A DNA stretch of 64,000 nucleotides from Neonectria sp. B-13 (GCA_002682825.1 NOKP01000002.1:3599378-3663377), one strand, 5' to 3'; counted from the stretch's first letter, positions 12,494-25,243 are shown. Notes: generated by a model from the letters alone, not told the origin. Translations and numbers: made by a program.

Positions 12494-14692
12494 TGTTGCT
12501 GTGGCTGGTGCTGTTGCTGTTGTGACAAGGGATAAAGGGGAAGAATGTCTTGGCCGTGTAAGTGGATGGCAGTCGTCTCCTAGACAGAGACTTCTGAGCA
12601 GATGGGTTGAATTAATACAGCAAAACACCAAAGCCATGGAGACTACGTCGAGTCTTATATCTCAGCAGTCTGACACGCACGACGACGCCATGTGGCTGCC
12701 TCAACCCCATGCCATTGTGCAATGGCTGATAGGTAATCACCATGATGGCTCATCAGAAAGACCCGAGACGCTACGGAGCTAGGTGATCCCCCCGGACTTA
12801 GTAAAGCAACGCATTGGCGTGCAACCAAAAAAAAAAAGCCACTCGGGCTAACTTGAGGGACGAGGTCCGGGGATTACCAATCGGGCAGCGAGGGTTGTTA
12901 TCGAAGAGACGGGTGTGTGCGTGTTGTGTTGGCGAGACGAGTCGCAGAGTGAGTGGGAAGAAGGCACTAACAAGAGCGAAGAGCCGCAGGGTGTCGGCAT
13001 TAGTGTGTCTATGGATTACTCAGGATGGAGGACGCCATTCCATTGTGGTTGCATGTACCGCCGCCGCGGAGCAGCAGAGATTTGTCACAGCTTGAGTGAG
13101 GAGCCCTGATGCGAAGAAGGGTCTCTTTTTCCTTTCTTGCAGGAGGGCAGGCACTCGTCATCGGACGGTCTGGACCTAAGCGGAGTTTAGGGCTGACGCG
13201 AGAAACCTGTGTATGGATATGGTTGGTCGGAATAGAGTTATCGCCGCACGGTATCTCCAGTTGATCTCCCAGCATCTCTCTATCTATGTACATATCTGTG
13301 GTGGTGAGAGAGATGACGGCACCCACACAGATCCTTCTTGGGGAGATACGGCACAGTAGTAGATAGACTCACACTACCTCGCAGTAAGTATGAGTGAAGC
13401 GTTGCTTAGCATTTACCTTTTACTGTTGTCTCCATCCGGTTGGCTCCTGCAGATCCGAATCATTCCATCATCAGCCCACACACCTCACCTGTAGACCTCT
13501 TCTTGTCATTTCCTGCGTCGTGAAGTCTAGTCTAGTGCACGAATACAACGAATCCCTCTCTCCACCAGGAATCTTTGTTTCTTTTTAATTGTCTGCCTCA
13601 CTCATCAATCCCCTAAAGACGGCCCTGGCTCTTCCTCCTCACCCAATACCCACGAACCAACCAACCAACTAACCTACCACCCTCACCTTCACCATTCTTC
13701 ACGCCTTGCCTTCAAACCACTTTGAATGCATCCGTCTCCTTCCTTCGCCTTCGCCTTCGCATCATTCTTTTTTTCTGAATCAGCACTAAAAAAGCCACTT
13801 TCCTCCCCCCGTCTACGTCATCCCGCCAAGCCATGTCGTTCCAATTAAGTCGCTTTAGCCATGACTCTTCTCGGACAGCTTAGAAATAACCCCGAGCCTA
13901 GCTGTCCAGGGCAATGTGTAAAGTAAGCTACCCCAGCACTCCACTAATACCTAATCGGGCAATCCTGCTCTTGATTTATCACCCTCGGCGTGAGGTCCCG
14001 CCGCTCATCCCGCTTTGATTTGTGGTGATACATAGCGCCTACGTGATCCTCCACCGCCATCGTCTTTCTCTTTTCCTTCTCCCTTGGTCCATTATGTCCC
14101 GTTGCCTTGGATTTAGAGACTTGGAGGGGACACGAAACATAAATGTGGGGGCGATGCGCTTGTCAGCCATCTCGCCGAGCTGTCGGCATCCCGCCGAACC
14201 TGCGCTTTGGGATCCTTCACCCAGATCCTCGGCTCCAGTGGTGATATTCTCATGACATCCCGTTCATACTACACACCACCAGTAAAGGAACATCCCGACT
14301 GGCACAGATTCCATCAGCGGCCGCCGCCACATGCAGCCGCCAACCTTGATAGCTCCCACTATCCCGGAACGCTCGGGTTTGGCTTACGATGTAGATATTA
14401 AGAAAGGGCGTGTGTCGAGATCAACCGCAGTGCATACCCTGTTGTAGATCTACCGGTAGGCTGGATCCCTCTTCTCTATCCTTTGTCCAACCGCGTCACC
14501 ATGCACATCACGCTCAGTGTCGAAACAGAACCATCCTCAAATGATGTGATACAACTCACAACGCCTGCTTTATCCACTTCTGACTGTGTGTAACGTGTAA
14601 TTAGACGTCCTTTAGGCTGGGCTGACCACCCGAGCTTGTTGGCAGTCATCCCGCATCAAAGGGGCCCAGTGTTGCTCTTGTAGTTTCTCCTA
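12494..14692. other. Intergenic, no gene recognised
   Basis: Holds the MFS promoter (right of 12493) and the 3' flank of the PPR-like gene. There is an A run at 12827-12837 and long pyrimidine-rich stretches around 13600-13800. No reading frame here has protein-like composition over more than about 100 codons. Confidence 0.55.
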
Positions 14693-16855
14693 TCACGGAC
14701 TTGCATCCTGCTTCTTGGCCTTCAACTCTTCACTTCGTCTGACCATCCGGTGCCGCTGAAGGATCGTCTGTAGTGACCCAACCTCGTCCTCTCTGCCCTT
14801 GGCCATCTCGTCCACGATTGGCCACACTCGACCATCCTTGGCTGCCACGGCATAGTTGACCAGCGGCTCGACCCAAGGCCGGAGCAGCCATGTTTTGTCG
14901 CCTTCTTCCTCTGGCACTGCATCCACGACCTTCTCTGCCTTTTCTTTGGCAGCTTGCTCTGCTCGTGCAGCCCTCTCTGCCCGTGCAGCCTCTGCTCCTG
15001 CGACCTTCTCTGCTTTTGCAACAGCCTCTTGCGTGATCGTCCCTCCCGGCGCAACCCTCCCTGTCAGAATGGCCGTCACCACGTTCAAATCCAACCCATC
15101 TTCCGCTTCATCATTCATGGCCTTCTCGGCTTCCAAGGCCTTCTCAGCTTGTAGGGCTCTCTCGGCCTCCAGAACCTTTTCATTCATGATCTTCTTTGCT
15201 TCTCGTGCTTTCTTTGTTTCCAGGGCCCTCTCATCTTCCATGGCCCTTTCTGCATACTCGAAAGCGCGGTCAAAGTCGCCAGCTTGGGCACAGGCAGGAA
15301 TCATATGGTCATACAATTTCATAGCCTCCTCCTCTACATGTGTGCCACGAGGTACCAGGAGAAGATAGTCCTTCGAGAGTGCCCACGTCGTCTCCATGTT
15401 GGTGGAATTAAGGATCAATTCCTTCAAAGTGTCGGGCCCTGGGGGTTTGCCACTGAGAGAAAACGTCTCATTGTACAGCGGCATCGCAGCCTCTGACCCA
15501 CGGACTTGAGCCATGGCCTCGATTGTGACCGCGATAGCCTCCAAGGGAACCACCGCATCCTTGCCCATCTGTTGTATCGCAACTGTGGCCTCGGTGATGA
15601 GGAAAGGGTTGCTCTTCAATGCCTTGTATATTGTCCTCGTCGTACTGCGTTGGATTGTGGCACCGTTTCGCTCCATAATGGCCAAAGCGCCGAGTGCGCC
15701 CGCCATGTCCTCTGCTGCGGCAAAGGCATCGACGAGAGCCTCGTGCTGGTAATCAGGCACTCTGCCTCGGCTGGAGAGAATATCCAGAGCTTCCGTGGCC
15801 AGCTTTGTATCCGCGTGCCTTGCCGCGGTGCCCAGGACGTTTTCAACGATGACATTGGAGGGGTTGAGGATTTGCTGAGAAACCACAAAGTCCCAGACGA
15901 ATTTCGTGCCCGCTTCGTGGTACGCTTGACTGAAAAGGTCCAAAGCATGAAGAAGCAAACTTCGGAAAGGATCATCCGTGCCCTTGGCGAACTTCCTCTG
16001 CCGTAGCAGTTGGAGCATCTCTTCCAAGAAGCCCATCCGACCGAACTCCACAATAAAGATGTCGTAGACCCAGAGATCAATCCTTTCCTTTTCCTCGAAA
16101 AGCTCCGTGAGTTGGGCGAGAGCAAGCTCATGCTGGCCATCCCGGAGCAAGCCAATTGCGATGTTCTGCCTCGCGGACTTGGTCATCTCATACCAGTAGT
16201 TGCTCATGATGTCAATGACCTCCTGGCGCATGATGTAGTCGGGATGGACCGTCAGAGCTTCCAGCGCACTGTAGCAGATGGGTGCCGTGGGTATTATGCC
16301 CTGCGTTTTCATATCCCGCAGCAGATGCTGCACTCCCGAGGCCGAGCCCTGAGGATCCTTCATGGCATCCATCAGACACTCGTATATCCATGCGTCCAGA
16401 GGATAAGCGTGGGTCACGAGGAGATACTTGACAAGAAGGACTATCCGCGCGTACGTGTCGGGTAGCATTGTATGATGTCCATCTCGAATAATCCCGATGG
16501 CTCTGATTATCGCCTCAGAAGGGACTTCTCCTGCTTCAAATGACGGCTTCTTGTGTTCAAGAAGCAGGTACGGGTCGTCGTTCGCTGGGATGGTACTCTT
16601 CTTCTTCTTGACCGTCGCGAAGAAGGAGTCGATCGATTGGAAGCTGGGCGGGCCGTCCGCGGCAAATTCTGCGTTGGTTCCATGCCGACGACGCTGAATC
16701 AGACTGACATTGGGGACGGGTCGGTTGCGTCGGAGGGATGGTTGTGTCGGTCGCGCCAAGAACGAAGCGTTGATGGCCCTGGGCAAGGCATTTTCGTCGA
16801 ATGCTGGGCATAGGCAGCGCCAGAGCCCGTCGTAGAGCAGCGGTGCACGACGCAT
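14693..16855 (-). CDS. Mitochondrial pentatricopeptide-repeat-like protein
   Basis: Single exon, 720 residues from the ATG at 16855. The N-terminus MRRAPLLYDGLWRCLCPAF and the Arg-rich, acid-poor first ~90 residues look like a mitochondrial targeting region and resemble fungal PPR proteins. Residues ~120-600 are predicted helical hairpins with PPR-like phrasing (DAWIYECLMDAMK, APICYSALEALT, VVPLEAIAVTIEAM). Residues ~590-670 form an Ala/Glu/Lys coiled-coil-like stretch with repeated AEKALEAEKA units. Likely role: mitochondrial RNA metabolism, translation or respiratory-complex assembly; the exact orthologue is not clear to me. The frame is open to another ATG at 17038, adding 61 residues and leaving only 138 bp to LSm4; I prefer the internal start. 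Confidence 0.8.
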   Translation of the reverse strand: MRRAPLLYDGLWRCLCPAFDENALPRAINASFLARPTQPSLRRNRPVPNVSLIQRRRHGTNAEFAADGPPSFQSIDSFFATVKKKKSTIPANDDPYLLLEHKKPSFEAGEVPSEAIIRAIGIIRDGHHTMLPDTYARIVLLVKYLLVTHAYPLDAWIYECLMDAMKDPQGSASGVQHLLRDMKTQGIIPTAPICYSALEALTVHPDYIMRQEVIDIMSNYWYEMTKSARQNIAIGLLRDGQHELALAQLTELFEEKERIDLWVYDIFIVEFGRMGFLEEMLQLLRQRKFAKGTDDPFRSLLLHALDLFSQAYHEAGTKFVWDFVVSQQILNPSNVIVENVLGTAARHADTKLATEALDILSSRGRVPDYQHEALVDAFAAAEDMAGALGALAIMERNGATIQRSTTRTIYKALKSNPFLITEATVAIQQMGKDAVVPLEAIAVTIEAMAQVRGSEAAMPLYNETFSLSGKPPGPDTLKELILNSTNMETTWALSKDYLLLVPRGTHVEEEAMKLYDHMIPACAQAGDFDRAFEYAERAMEDERALETKKAREAKKIMNEKVLEAERALQAEKALEAEKAMNDEAEDGLDLNVVTAILTGRVAPGGTITQEAVAKAEKVAGAEAARAERAARAEQAAKEKAEKVVDAVPEEEGDKTWLLRPWVEPLVNYAVAAKDGRVWPIVDEMAKGREDEVGSLQTILQRHRMVRRSEELKAKKQDASP

Positions 16856-17176
16856 AGCTCTCGAGGGTTGTGATACGCCGATTGGCACGTCAAACGAGAA
16901 GGTAGAGTTGAATAGTCGTAGACAGGCCCCAAATCTAGCCTCATTTCGCACCTTCAACGGCGGAAGCGTTCCGAGTGCCTGCAATATTAAGCGCTGTAGC
17001 GCTGTAGAGTCGCGTATCTCTAAAGCGGGGTGATGCAACTACCGCTCCCGGCGGCTGCCCGCTCACCGTGACCTCACCGAGAAAGCCGCCTGCTCCACCA
17101 AGCTTGTTCCAATCCCAACATTCTGCTTCCAGCGCGCATCATCCACCACACTGACCGCTGGCGCATATCCGACACC
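16856..17176. promoter_or_regulatory. Divergent promoter, PPR-like gene / LSm4
   Basis: A 321 bp spacer separates the two start codons and must serve both genes. If the PPR-like protein starts at 17038 the spacer is only 138 bp. No TATA box is evident on either strand. Confidence 0.5.
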
Positions 17177-17800
17177 ATGGTATGAGATCCCTATGCCCCT
17201 TTGCGCTTGCTGCTCTAGTAGCCACAGCTCCCCGGCCCTCCACTACCCCCCCTCCAGGGCCACCCACGCTTCCGAACAGCACAGCTAACGCCCTTGCGCA
17301 GTTGCCCCTCGGTCTACTAAACGCGGCCCAAGGCCACCCCATGCTGGTCGAGCTGAAGAATGGAGAGACTCTCAACGGACATCTGGTCATGTGCGACACC
17401 TGGATGAACCTCACCTTGAAGGAGGTGGTGCAGACGAGCCCGGTAGGCAGCACGAAACCCACTCGACCCAAACACGAGGCTGACGGGGAAAACAGGAGGG
17501 CGACAAGTTCGTGAGGTTACCGGAGGTCTATGTCAAGGGCAACAACGTGCGTTTTCACCGAAACCAACCCATTCGCCTGCGGGGCGCGAGCTGGGCGATG
17601 GCTAACGAGTGATCTAGATCAAATACCTGAGAGTACCAGACGAGATCATCGACCAAGTCAGCGAGTCACAGAAGGGCCAGCAAGGCAACTTCAGAGGTGG
17701 AAGGGGAGGCCAGTCGAGAGGCGACCACGGCGGGCGAGGTGGTGATAGAGGACGAGGACGTGGCGGCGGTAGAGGCCGGGGGAGGGGCAGAGGTCAATAA
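17177..17800 (+). CDS. lsm4: U6 snRNA-associated Sm-like protein LSm4
   Basis: Subunit of the heptameric LSm2-8 ring (binds U6 snRNA in the nucleus) and the LSm1-7 ring (mRNA decapping and decay in the cytoplasm). Four exons (17177-17179, 17302-17442, 17496-17546, 17618-17800) give 125 residues. The first coding exon is the ATG alone; splicing joins it to TTG CCC CTC, giving [15 protein letters not shown], the conserved LSm4 start. Sm motif 1 contains [12 protein letters not shown] and DTWMNLTL; Sm motif 2 contains [16 protein letters not shown], formed across the third intron. The C-terminal ~45 residues are a Gly/Arg-rich RGG tail, typical of LSm4 and linked to P-body assembly. Converges on fas2. 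Confidence 0.95.
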
Positions 17801-18251
17801 TGAGGCGCTTGGCATTTATAGTTGAGCACGGGGGTTCATGTGACAGTCTCTCCTCAAGGGGTTGTTTTGATACCAATCAAGCAGTATGGCATGTGACCTT
17901 GGGGAGCATTTCTGATGCCTCGAGGCTTCATATGGCTTTGAATCATTGAGACTTCGCTTACCCTATAGCACGGCATACGTCAAATTTGGGACGCAACATC
18001 AAATATTACTCAAAGCTTTGACAAAACAAACGACACACTGCGAGTACTTCACAACTCGAAGCAATGTATGCCAAAATAAACCATTTCATCTATGCTACGT
18101 ATGATATACGAATTCTACTAGGTCCACCCGAACCGACTATATTTCAATGCTCAAAGTTTCGAGTGAAGTCAACGTATCGAAACAGAAAGTCTAAACGCCC
18201 TTTATCATCCCAGTCCAAGACATGTACGTTTCTCACTCATCCATTATGCAC
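17801..18251. other. Intergenic between convergent LSm4 and fas2
   Basis: AT-rich 3' flank of both genes. No coding frame or other element seen. Confidence 0.6.
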
Positions 18252-21200
18252 CTAAAAGCTGGCAACAGCAACAGCAATCGCCTGGCTGTCAGAGTGTGAG
18301 ATGGAAACGGTGATGTCCTTCACACCGGCCTTCTTGGCAGCAGCAGCAGCATCGCCATGGAGCTGAAAACTTGTTAGCACTTTGTTTACGTATTAAGACT
18401 TGCAATATGACTTACCGAAACCGTGGGAGCACCAGTCTCACCCTTGAGGATCTCAATATCCTTTAGAGCGGCGCCAGCTCCCTGGCTAGCAACACCCAGT
18501 GACTTGAACACAGCCTCCTTGGCACTCCACCGGCCGGCGAAGGAGCTTTGAGGGCTGGGAGCCTGTCGGCAGTACGCAATCTCATTGGCGGTGAAGTTGC
18601 GCTCCACGAAGGTTTCGTTGTCGATGTTGACGGCCGAAATGTCCTCGACGTCGACACCAACATTGCTATTCTTGTTGGCCACCTTCTGAGCAAGAGCCTC
18701 CATGACCTGCTGGGTTTCCTTGGCCTTGGCGCTAGGGACGACCTTCTCAGACTGCTTCATGAAGTCGGCGCTGAACTTGAGCTCGGAAGTCTTCTTGTCT
18801 TCAGAGACGCGGGCATCAGGGTTAAGCAGCACCTTGCCGAGCTGTTCCTCGGAGTAGGGAGGGTTGCTCTTCGCCACGAATAGGCGGTTGTTGATGAGAC
18901 CGTCATGGAAGTAGCGGTAAGCCTTCTTCTGACGGGCCTCAACCCTGGTGCAGTAATCGACGTAGGTGCTCTCGTCAAGGGTAGCGAACAGGTACTTGGG
19001 GTGGATACCAATGGCCTGGGCGCCCTTCTGACCGAAACCGAATGAGGTGACGGAGAAGGCCTTGACACCGTCGGTTTGGATGCTTCGGCTGGGGTAGACA
19101 ATGAGGTCGAAGTCCTCCATGACCGAGTCAACGTTGTCGGCGTTGCGGTTACCGGGGACGAGACCAGTGTTGAGCACCTGGAGACATCCGTTCATCATCC
19201 AAGCACCGGCAGCACCCTTGGGGTGACCAGTAAGATACTTCTGGAAGACACCCAGAACGGCGTTGCCCTTGGTACGGCCAAGGTGGCGGAGCTGCTGGCA
19301 GATAACAGACGACTCGTTCTTGTCGTTGGCCTTGGTGGAGGTTCCGTGGAAGGACGCAACATCGAGATCGTCGATGGTAAGACCCCAGGTGGCGAGGGCA
19401 CCACGGAGGGGAGCGATGCTCGGGTCGCTCTTCCAGAAATGGTTGCCCATGCTGCGGAGTAGTTCCTTCACCTGTCGGGCAGCCTCCTTCTCGATGTGAA
19501 CGAAGCGCTCCTGAGCGTACTCCTTCTCATCAAAGGCGCCACCCTGAGACTTCATAGCGTCAATCTCGTCGTGGACGTACTCGAGCTCACCTTCCTGCCA
19601 CTGCTTGATCTGCTTCTTGCGACGCTCAATCTGGCGACGGCGGTAGTTGATGTCAAGAAGAGGCGAAGGGAACTTGCTAGCGTGCTCACGAGCGGTGGTG
19701 AGAACACCCTGTCCAGGGGCCGGAACGGATCGGCCAATCTTGTCAGAGGCAGTGGTGGTGAGGGCCAGAATACCGTGGATGGGAACACCCATGTCGAGGG
19801 CGAGTCTGGCAGTCATGATGACCTGGAGACCACAACCCTGGGACTCCATGAATCCGTTTCTGGTAGTGGTGGTGGGTCGCGACATTTCCTTGGGGGTACG
19901 TCCGTGAGCGAACTCATCAACGGTGTTGCTCGTGGCCTTCATGTTGGCGAACTCGTAAGAGCCCTCCTCACCGAAGTCGTCAAAGCCACCGACGAAGCAC
20001 ACGCGGGCCTTGCCCTCCATGATGGTCTCGTAACCAATGTCGACGGACTCGACGGCAGTGGCACAAGCACCAACGGGGGTCTTGATGGGACCGGAAGAGG
20101 ACATCAGCAGCATGTTAACCCAGGCAGCCATGGTGTTGATGAATGACTCCTGCAGAATGTCGTTCTGAAGAGGCTGGTCAAGGAAGCGAGTCCTATGCAT
20201 GCCACGGAGAGCAGCAGCACCGCCCATGCCGGAGCCGACACAGTTACCGACCTCGGAGACATGGACGTACTTGTAGAACTCGTAGGGGTCGGTGATACCG
20301 CAAGACAAAAGGGCCTCGGCTGTTGAGACGAGGAGGAAGAGGGTGACGGGATCGACCTGTGAGATGATGTCCTCGGGAATACCATAGCGCTTGGGGTCCC
20401 AGCCGGTAGGGATTTGACCGGCAACCAGACGGTCGAAGCGTAGAGCTTTGGGAATCCAGAGGCCAGCGCCCTTCCTGAGGCGGACGATGTACTCGCCGCT
20501 CTCAGGGATCTCAAAGATCTCGACCTTCTCACCATGCTCACGTTTGAACTCCTCAGCTGTCTCCTTGGATGCCTCAAAAGGCTCAAGGTCCTCCTCGATG
20601 ACGACCTCGTGAAGCAGCTGCTTCTGGTTGGGGTCGTAGCCATCAAACAGCTCCGGCTCGATCAACCGAATACCAGAGTGCTCGAGGATGTACTTCTCGT
20701 ACTTCTGCTTCACGTCCTTATCATCGACGGGGTCGCCACTCTTGGCGTCAACCCAGCCAGCGTAAGGCTTACCCTTGATAGGACCGTTGTGGTTCTTAAT
20801 GAGACCCATGATCCATGCCATCTCGACGCAACCTTCGAGAGAGAACTCGCCTTGAGACTCCATCTCCCATCGGGTACGAGAATTACCCCAGGGACCGACT
20901 TCAGCGAAACCGGCGACGACAACGACCTTCTCAAGATCAACCATGCCCTTGAGGGTCTCATGGTGAGGAGCGATCTCGGTCTTCCAGTCAGGACGGTTGG
21001 GGAAATCAAACTTGATGTTGGCACGAGGATCGATGGTCTTCTTCTTGTAGAGAACCTCGGAAGCAGCACCGTTGACAATGGTGTTCTCGATGGCACTCTC
21101 CTTGCTGACAGCCCTGCGGATCTCGCTGGTCTCCATGATGTCCTTGCGAAGCTTGGTCATGGTCTCGTTCAGGTTGGGGATGAACTGAAGACCACCGTTG

Positions 21201-23934
21201 AGGTCGGCAAAGACTGGCTCAGACTGGCACAAGTCGACAAGAGTAGGCGACATAAGTCCGAGGAGGTTGAATGCCATCTCCTGTTGGGAGAAGGTGCGGA
21301 CGCCAAAGGCCTCGACACCCTCGGCGACGATGTTGTTGCCAGACATAAGACCAGTGCCACGGGTCCAGCCAATGACGGCACCGCAGATAGTGAGGTAGTT
21401 GGCCCAGCTCTCCGAGTGCCATCGGTTGAAAAGGGTCTCCAGACCAAGCTTGGACTCGGAGTAGAGACCGTCGTTGCCGAAGGTACCGTGGTTAGGAGAC
21501 AGGGGCAAGACAACCTGGGCAGGGCGAGTCTCGAACCCGCGCTCTTCCTTCTCAGCTTTAACGCATCCCAGGAGACGAACCAAGTTGGTCAGCATGATGC
21601 GGTGAGCCAGCTCAGACTTGGAGTCGATGGTGTCGATCTCACGTCCGTTCTCAGAAATGGCAGCGAAGGGAATGACGAAGTCAAGATCCCAGCCGAGGCC
21701 ATTCTTGGTGTCGTAAATGTATTCAACAAGGGCCTCAACGTCTTGTTTGCTACCCTGGTTGAAGGGAACAACGACGATCTGAGATCCGCGCGAACCATAG
21801 CGGGTGTACATGGTCTGGTAGTACTCAGTCACCTCTCGCGAGAAGCGGCTAGTGGTGACAATGACCTTGGCACCACCGCTGACAAGGCCCTGGAGAACCT
21901 CGGCACCGATGGAGCCAGCACCAGCGCCAGTCATCAATACATTCTTGCCTTGGAAGGTGACGCCAGACTTGGCAGCCTCTTCGAGGCAGTTGAGGTAGAC
22001 GCCGGTGAGCTTCTTGCTGTAGTCCCAGCCGTGAAGGCCCTTCTTCTTGAGGTGGAGGAAGGGGATGGTCTCGACCTTGCCCTTGTGTCCGCTCGTAGCC
22101 TTGATCTTCCTGCCCTTGCCGTTCTCCTTGGGGATAATCTGGCTCTCGTTCATGGCCAGAGAGCGGAGAACATCGCCGTATAGGCTCTTGATCTCAATCT
22201 GAGAAGTCTTGGACATCTTGTGCTGCTGCTTGATGAGCTTGTAGATGCGCTGGAGATCGCTTTGCACCTTGGTACGGTTGCCGTATTCGGAGATCTTGCC
22301 ACCCTCAGCCAGTTGTTGAACATAGTGCTCCAGCTTGCGGCAGCTGGCACGAGGAACTTCCTCGTAGTTGAGGTTGCCCTTGGCGTCAACGGTGGTTCGA
22401 GGGCCAGTGGGGACGCCAACGTCCTTGTAATGAGGGGGGACGTTGAGCACGTCCTTGCAGTTCTCAATGAGCTGCTCGCCAAGCTGCTTGGCAAGCTTGT
22501 AAGTCTCACCTCGCTCGGTGGGGCAGTTGTCCATGTGGTACTGCATGAAATCGAGGAGCTTGGGGCTTGAGCGGTTCATGAGGCGAATGCATTGACTGAC
22601 AATCTCGCGGTCGACGACCTGCAAACGGCCAAAGATAATATCGAAGTACATGCTGAGGGCGTCCTGACGAGCCCAGTTCCACGAGGAATCGTAGGTTCGT
22701 GCCTTGAGGGGGCTGAAGACGGGCTCGATACCAGCGGCATAGAAGTCTCCATGCTCGGCCGTCCATAGATCGAGCTGGGCTTGGAGAACCTTCTCAGCCT
22801 TCTGGGCGTTGATGAACGCCTTGTCACCCTCACGAAGATCGAGCTTCAGGTATCGGGCAAGGAGCTCGAGCTGCTGCTTGAACAGAGCGCGCTGGTCCTT
22901 GGTGAGGGCGTCGATGGCGGCAGGGTCCATCATCATACCGCCGGCAGCACCGCCAGCAGGGCCGGCTGTGGAAGCCTGCGTCAAGCTGATACCAGCGTTG
23001 GTGGCATACTTTTGAGTGACGCTGTCGAGGAAGCCCTTGGCGTCAGCCTCGGAACCCAGACGGGCGGGAGGCTCCATGGTCAAGGCCAGTAGCAACGCGC
23101 CGTCCTGTCGACCAGAACCAAGACCCCATCGAGTCTCAAGGTATTTTCGGGCAGCTGTGATGTTGAAGCCACCAGGCATCTTGGAGGAGATCAACCTGGC
23201 GATAAGAGACTGTGACTGCTTGCCGAGCTGGCCATCGAAGGTTGTTTGCATGACAGCACCAAGCTCATCGAGGGGAGTATCCTCGGGCTTCTCGGGGGTC
23301 GAACCGAACTCCTTTCCTAGATCACCGAGGATCTCATTCTGGAGAGTGGATTTGCCTAAAAAGCGGGCGAATTAGTTGGGAGCCGTTTCAATTGTGAGTT
23401 CCATGAGTACTTACCACCAACAAGGTCCTTGATGGCTTTGCTTAGGGGCACATCGAGAAGAGATTTCTTGAGCTTTTGCGCAATGAGCGTGCGAACGATA
23501 TCCACGGCCTGAACAGGCTCGTCGGCGATCGAAGCAGCGGGTCCTGCGCTTGGAGGGGGGGCAGCAGCAGCGGGTGCAGCAGTGCCAGCGGCGGCAGCAG
23601 GGGCAGCGGCCTCGCTGGAAGAGGCGGCGACGGGCTCAGGCTCGTCCTCGACGGGATCAGCCTCGTAGTAAATCTCCTTGCCGTCCTTGTTGTAGCAAAG
23701 AATCTGTCGCTGGACGGACTTGGCGGCATCGTAGGCCTCGTACTTGGATGCCAGGGTTCGCTTGGCCATGACTCCTAGGGTGTCGGCGGGACCGATTTCT
23801 ACAACCCGCTCGGCGGTCCTGTCACCAAGGAAAACATCTTGGGTTTCAATCCACCGGACGGGAGAGGCGAACTGGTAGGCGAGGAGCTCAACGAGCAGGG
23901 TATGGGCGAGCTCCTGCTCGACTTCGGGACGCAT
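18252..23934 (-). CDS. fas2: Fatty acid synthase subunit alpha (FAS2)
   Basis: Alpha subunit of the cytosolic fungal type I FAS (alpha6beta6), making palmitoyl/stearoyl-CoA with the fas1 product. Three exons (23934-23415, 23355-18416, 18362-18252) give 1856 residues. Order: start of the malonyl/palmitoyl transferase fragment ([20 protein letters not shown]); an Ala/Pro-rich linker; ACP (about 140-300) with the phosphopantetheine Ser176 in GGKSTLQNE; ketoreductase (about 420-880, [15 protein letters not shown]); ketosynthase with active Cys1271 in GACATAVES; and a C-terminal phosphopantetheinyl transferase ([23 protein letters not shown]) ending VAVASF. Intron 1 (58 bp) splits codon 174, two codons before Ser176. 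Intron 2 (53 bp) precedes the last 36 residues, which carry the end of the transferase. The start is fixed by conservation with yeast Fas2. Confidence 0.98.
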
Positions 23935-25224
23935 GATGGGCGAATTAGGTCGGGAGGGTCGATGAAAGAAGGGGTATCTCGAAGAAGGCCAAAACGGCTA
24001 CGGCGGCCAGAATGTGGATGGCGCGAAGTGGTGGTTATACCTGGGGCCCGCTCAACCCAGCGTTAGGTATAGACGAAGAAAAGCAGCTGTCGCAAGATGC
24101 TCCCAGGCCGGCGAGACAGGGGAGTGGCAGCTGGAGTGGTGGTTGAGGAGGAGGAGGAGGAGGATGAGGAAGATGGAAGCGGAACTACACGGTCGAGGAG
24201 GGTGTAATTGAGGACTGAGTGCGTTCTGCCTGTCAGCGAGAAGCAATGGAGAGGAATTGGGGAAGAGAATGCAGCCGGACCAGAGCGGAAGGGCAACAAC
24301 GGAGGGTAATCACAATTGGAGCCGTCGGCGAGGGAGTAGCCGATTGTTGAACAAAGTGGCCCACCAAAAGGCGTCGAGCGAAAAAAAATTGGGGGAGCTC
24401 TGGGCAACAGACCCCGGTCGAATTGACCTCCCACCTCCCTAAGGTACGACGTGCGGGCTGCGGGCTACGGGGCGATTCTGTGGCTCCAGGCCCAAGTCGA
24501 CCTACAAGGCTACAAATGCAGAAGTGCATAGTACGAAGTACGCGCTTTGCCGTATGTGAGGACGGTATTACGCAGTTGGATAGACCGGGCATGTAGGGGC
24601 TGCTGCCGGTACCTACAGCACCCTCGTGGGTTCGGTACAGCGGTGTTGTAGCCCCCGAGTCGAAACCCCGAGTATCTTGTACATGTACTTCGTGCTTGGT
24701 GCGCGATGAAGGCGGTTTGGGTGGCCACCCATGACGGCGGGTCTTGGGGCCCTGCTGCCGGCTTGCAGCACGCTCCTCAACCATATTGTAGCGCTAGCCC
24801 CATAAGGCAAGGCGGTGTGGCAGGGCCAGCAATTGCCAGGGGTGGCCAGGGGGATGTCTTCCCCAGAAAGTCCAGAAACCAAGCCTTTGGGGCACCATCA
24901 GACATGTTTTTGCTGGGCTGGTGCATCCTCCGTATTGCCTTTGCTGAGAGCCGACAACAGCTCGGCCGAGCGGGCTCGCAACAGTGGTCCAAAGTATGAA
25001 TACAACTGAACTCTTATCTATCGCTTCCCGGGGCATCTTCTTCCTGGCGTTGCAGACGATAACAAACAAAACTCTGTGTTCCGGATCCTGATGTGAGGTG
25101 ACGACAATGTCCCATCATTCACCAAGGGTCTGAGAGCGTGGACGCTCCCCTGCCCACCAGGTTGTGGTTTGGGTGCAATTTCGGATCTGGCCCAGGCTCC
25201 AACTCTGGCAGCATTATTACTCGG

Positions 25225-25243
25225 CCAAGTACCGATACACACC
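25225..25243. repeat. 19-base dispersed repeat, copy 1
   Basis: CCAAGTACCGATACACACC; differs at one base from copy 2 at 26688-26706 on the same strand. Both copies lie in the fas2/fas1 spacer. Confidence 0.8.

Noticed and set aside
20534..22183. 549-codon plus-strand open frame
   Set aside because: It lies wholly antisense to the fas2 ketosynthase/ketoreductase region; the Leu/Val/Gly/Asp-rich translation is a by-product of fas2 codon bias.
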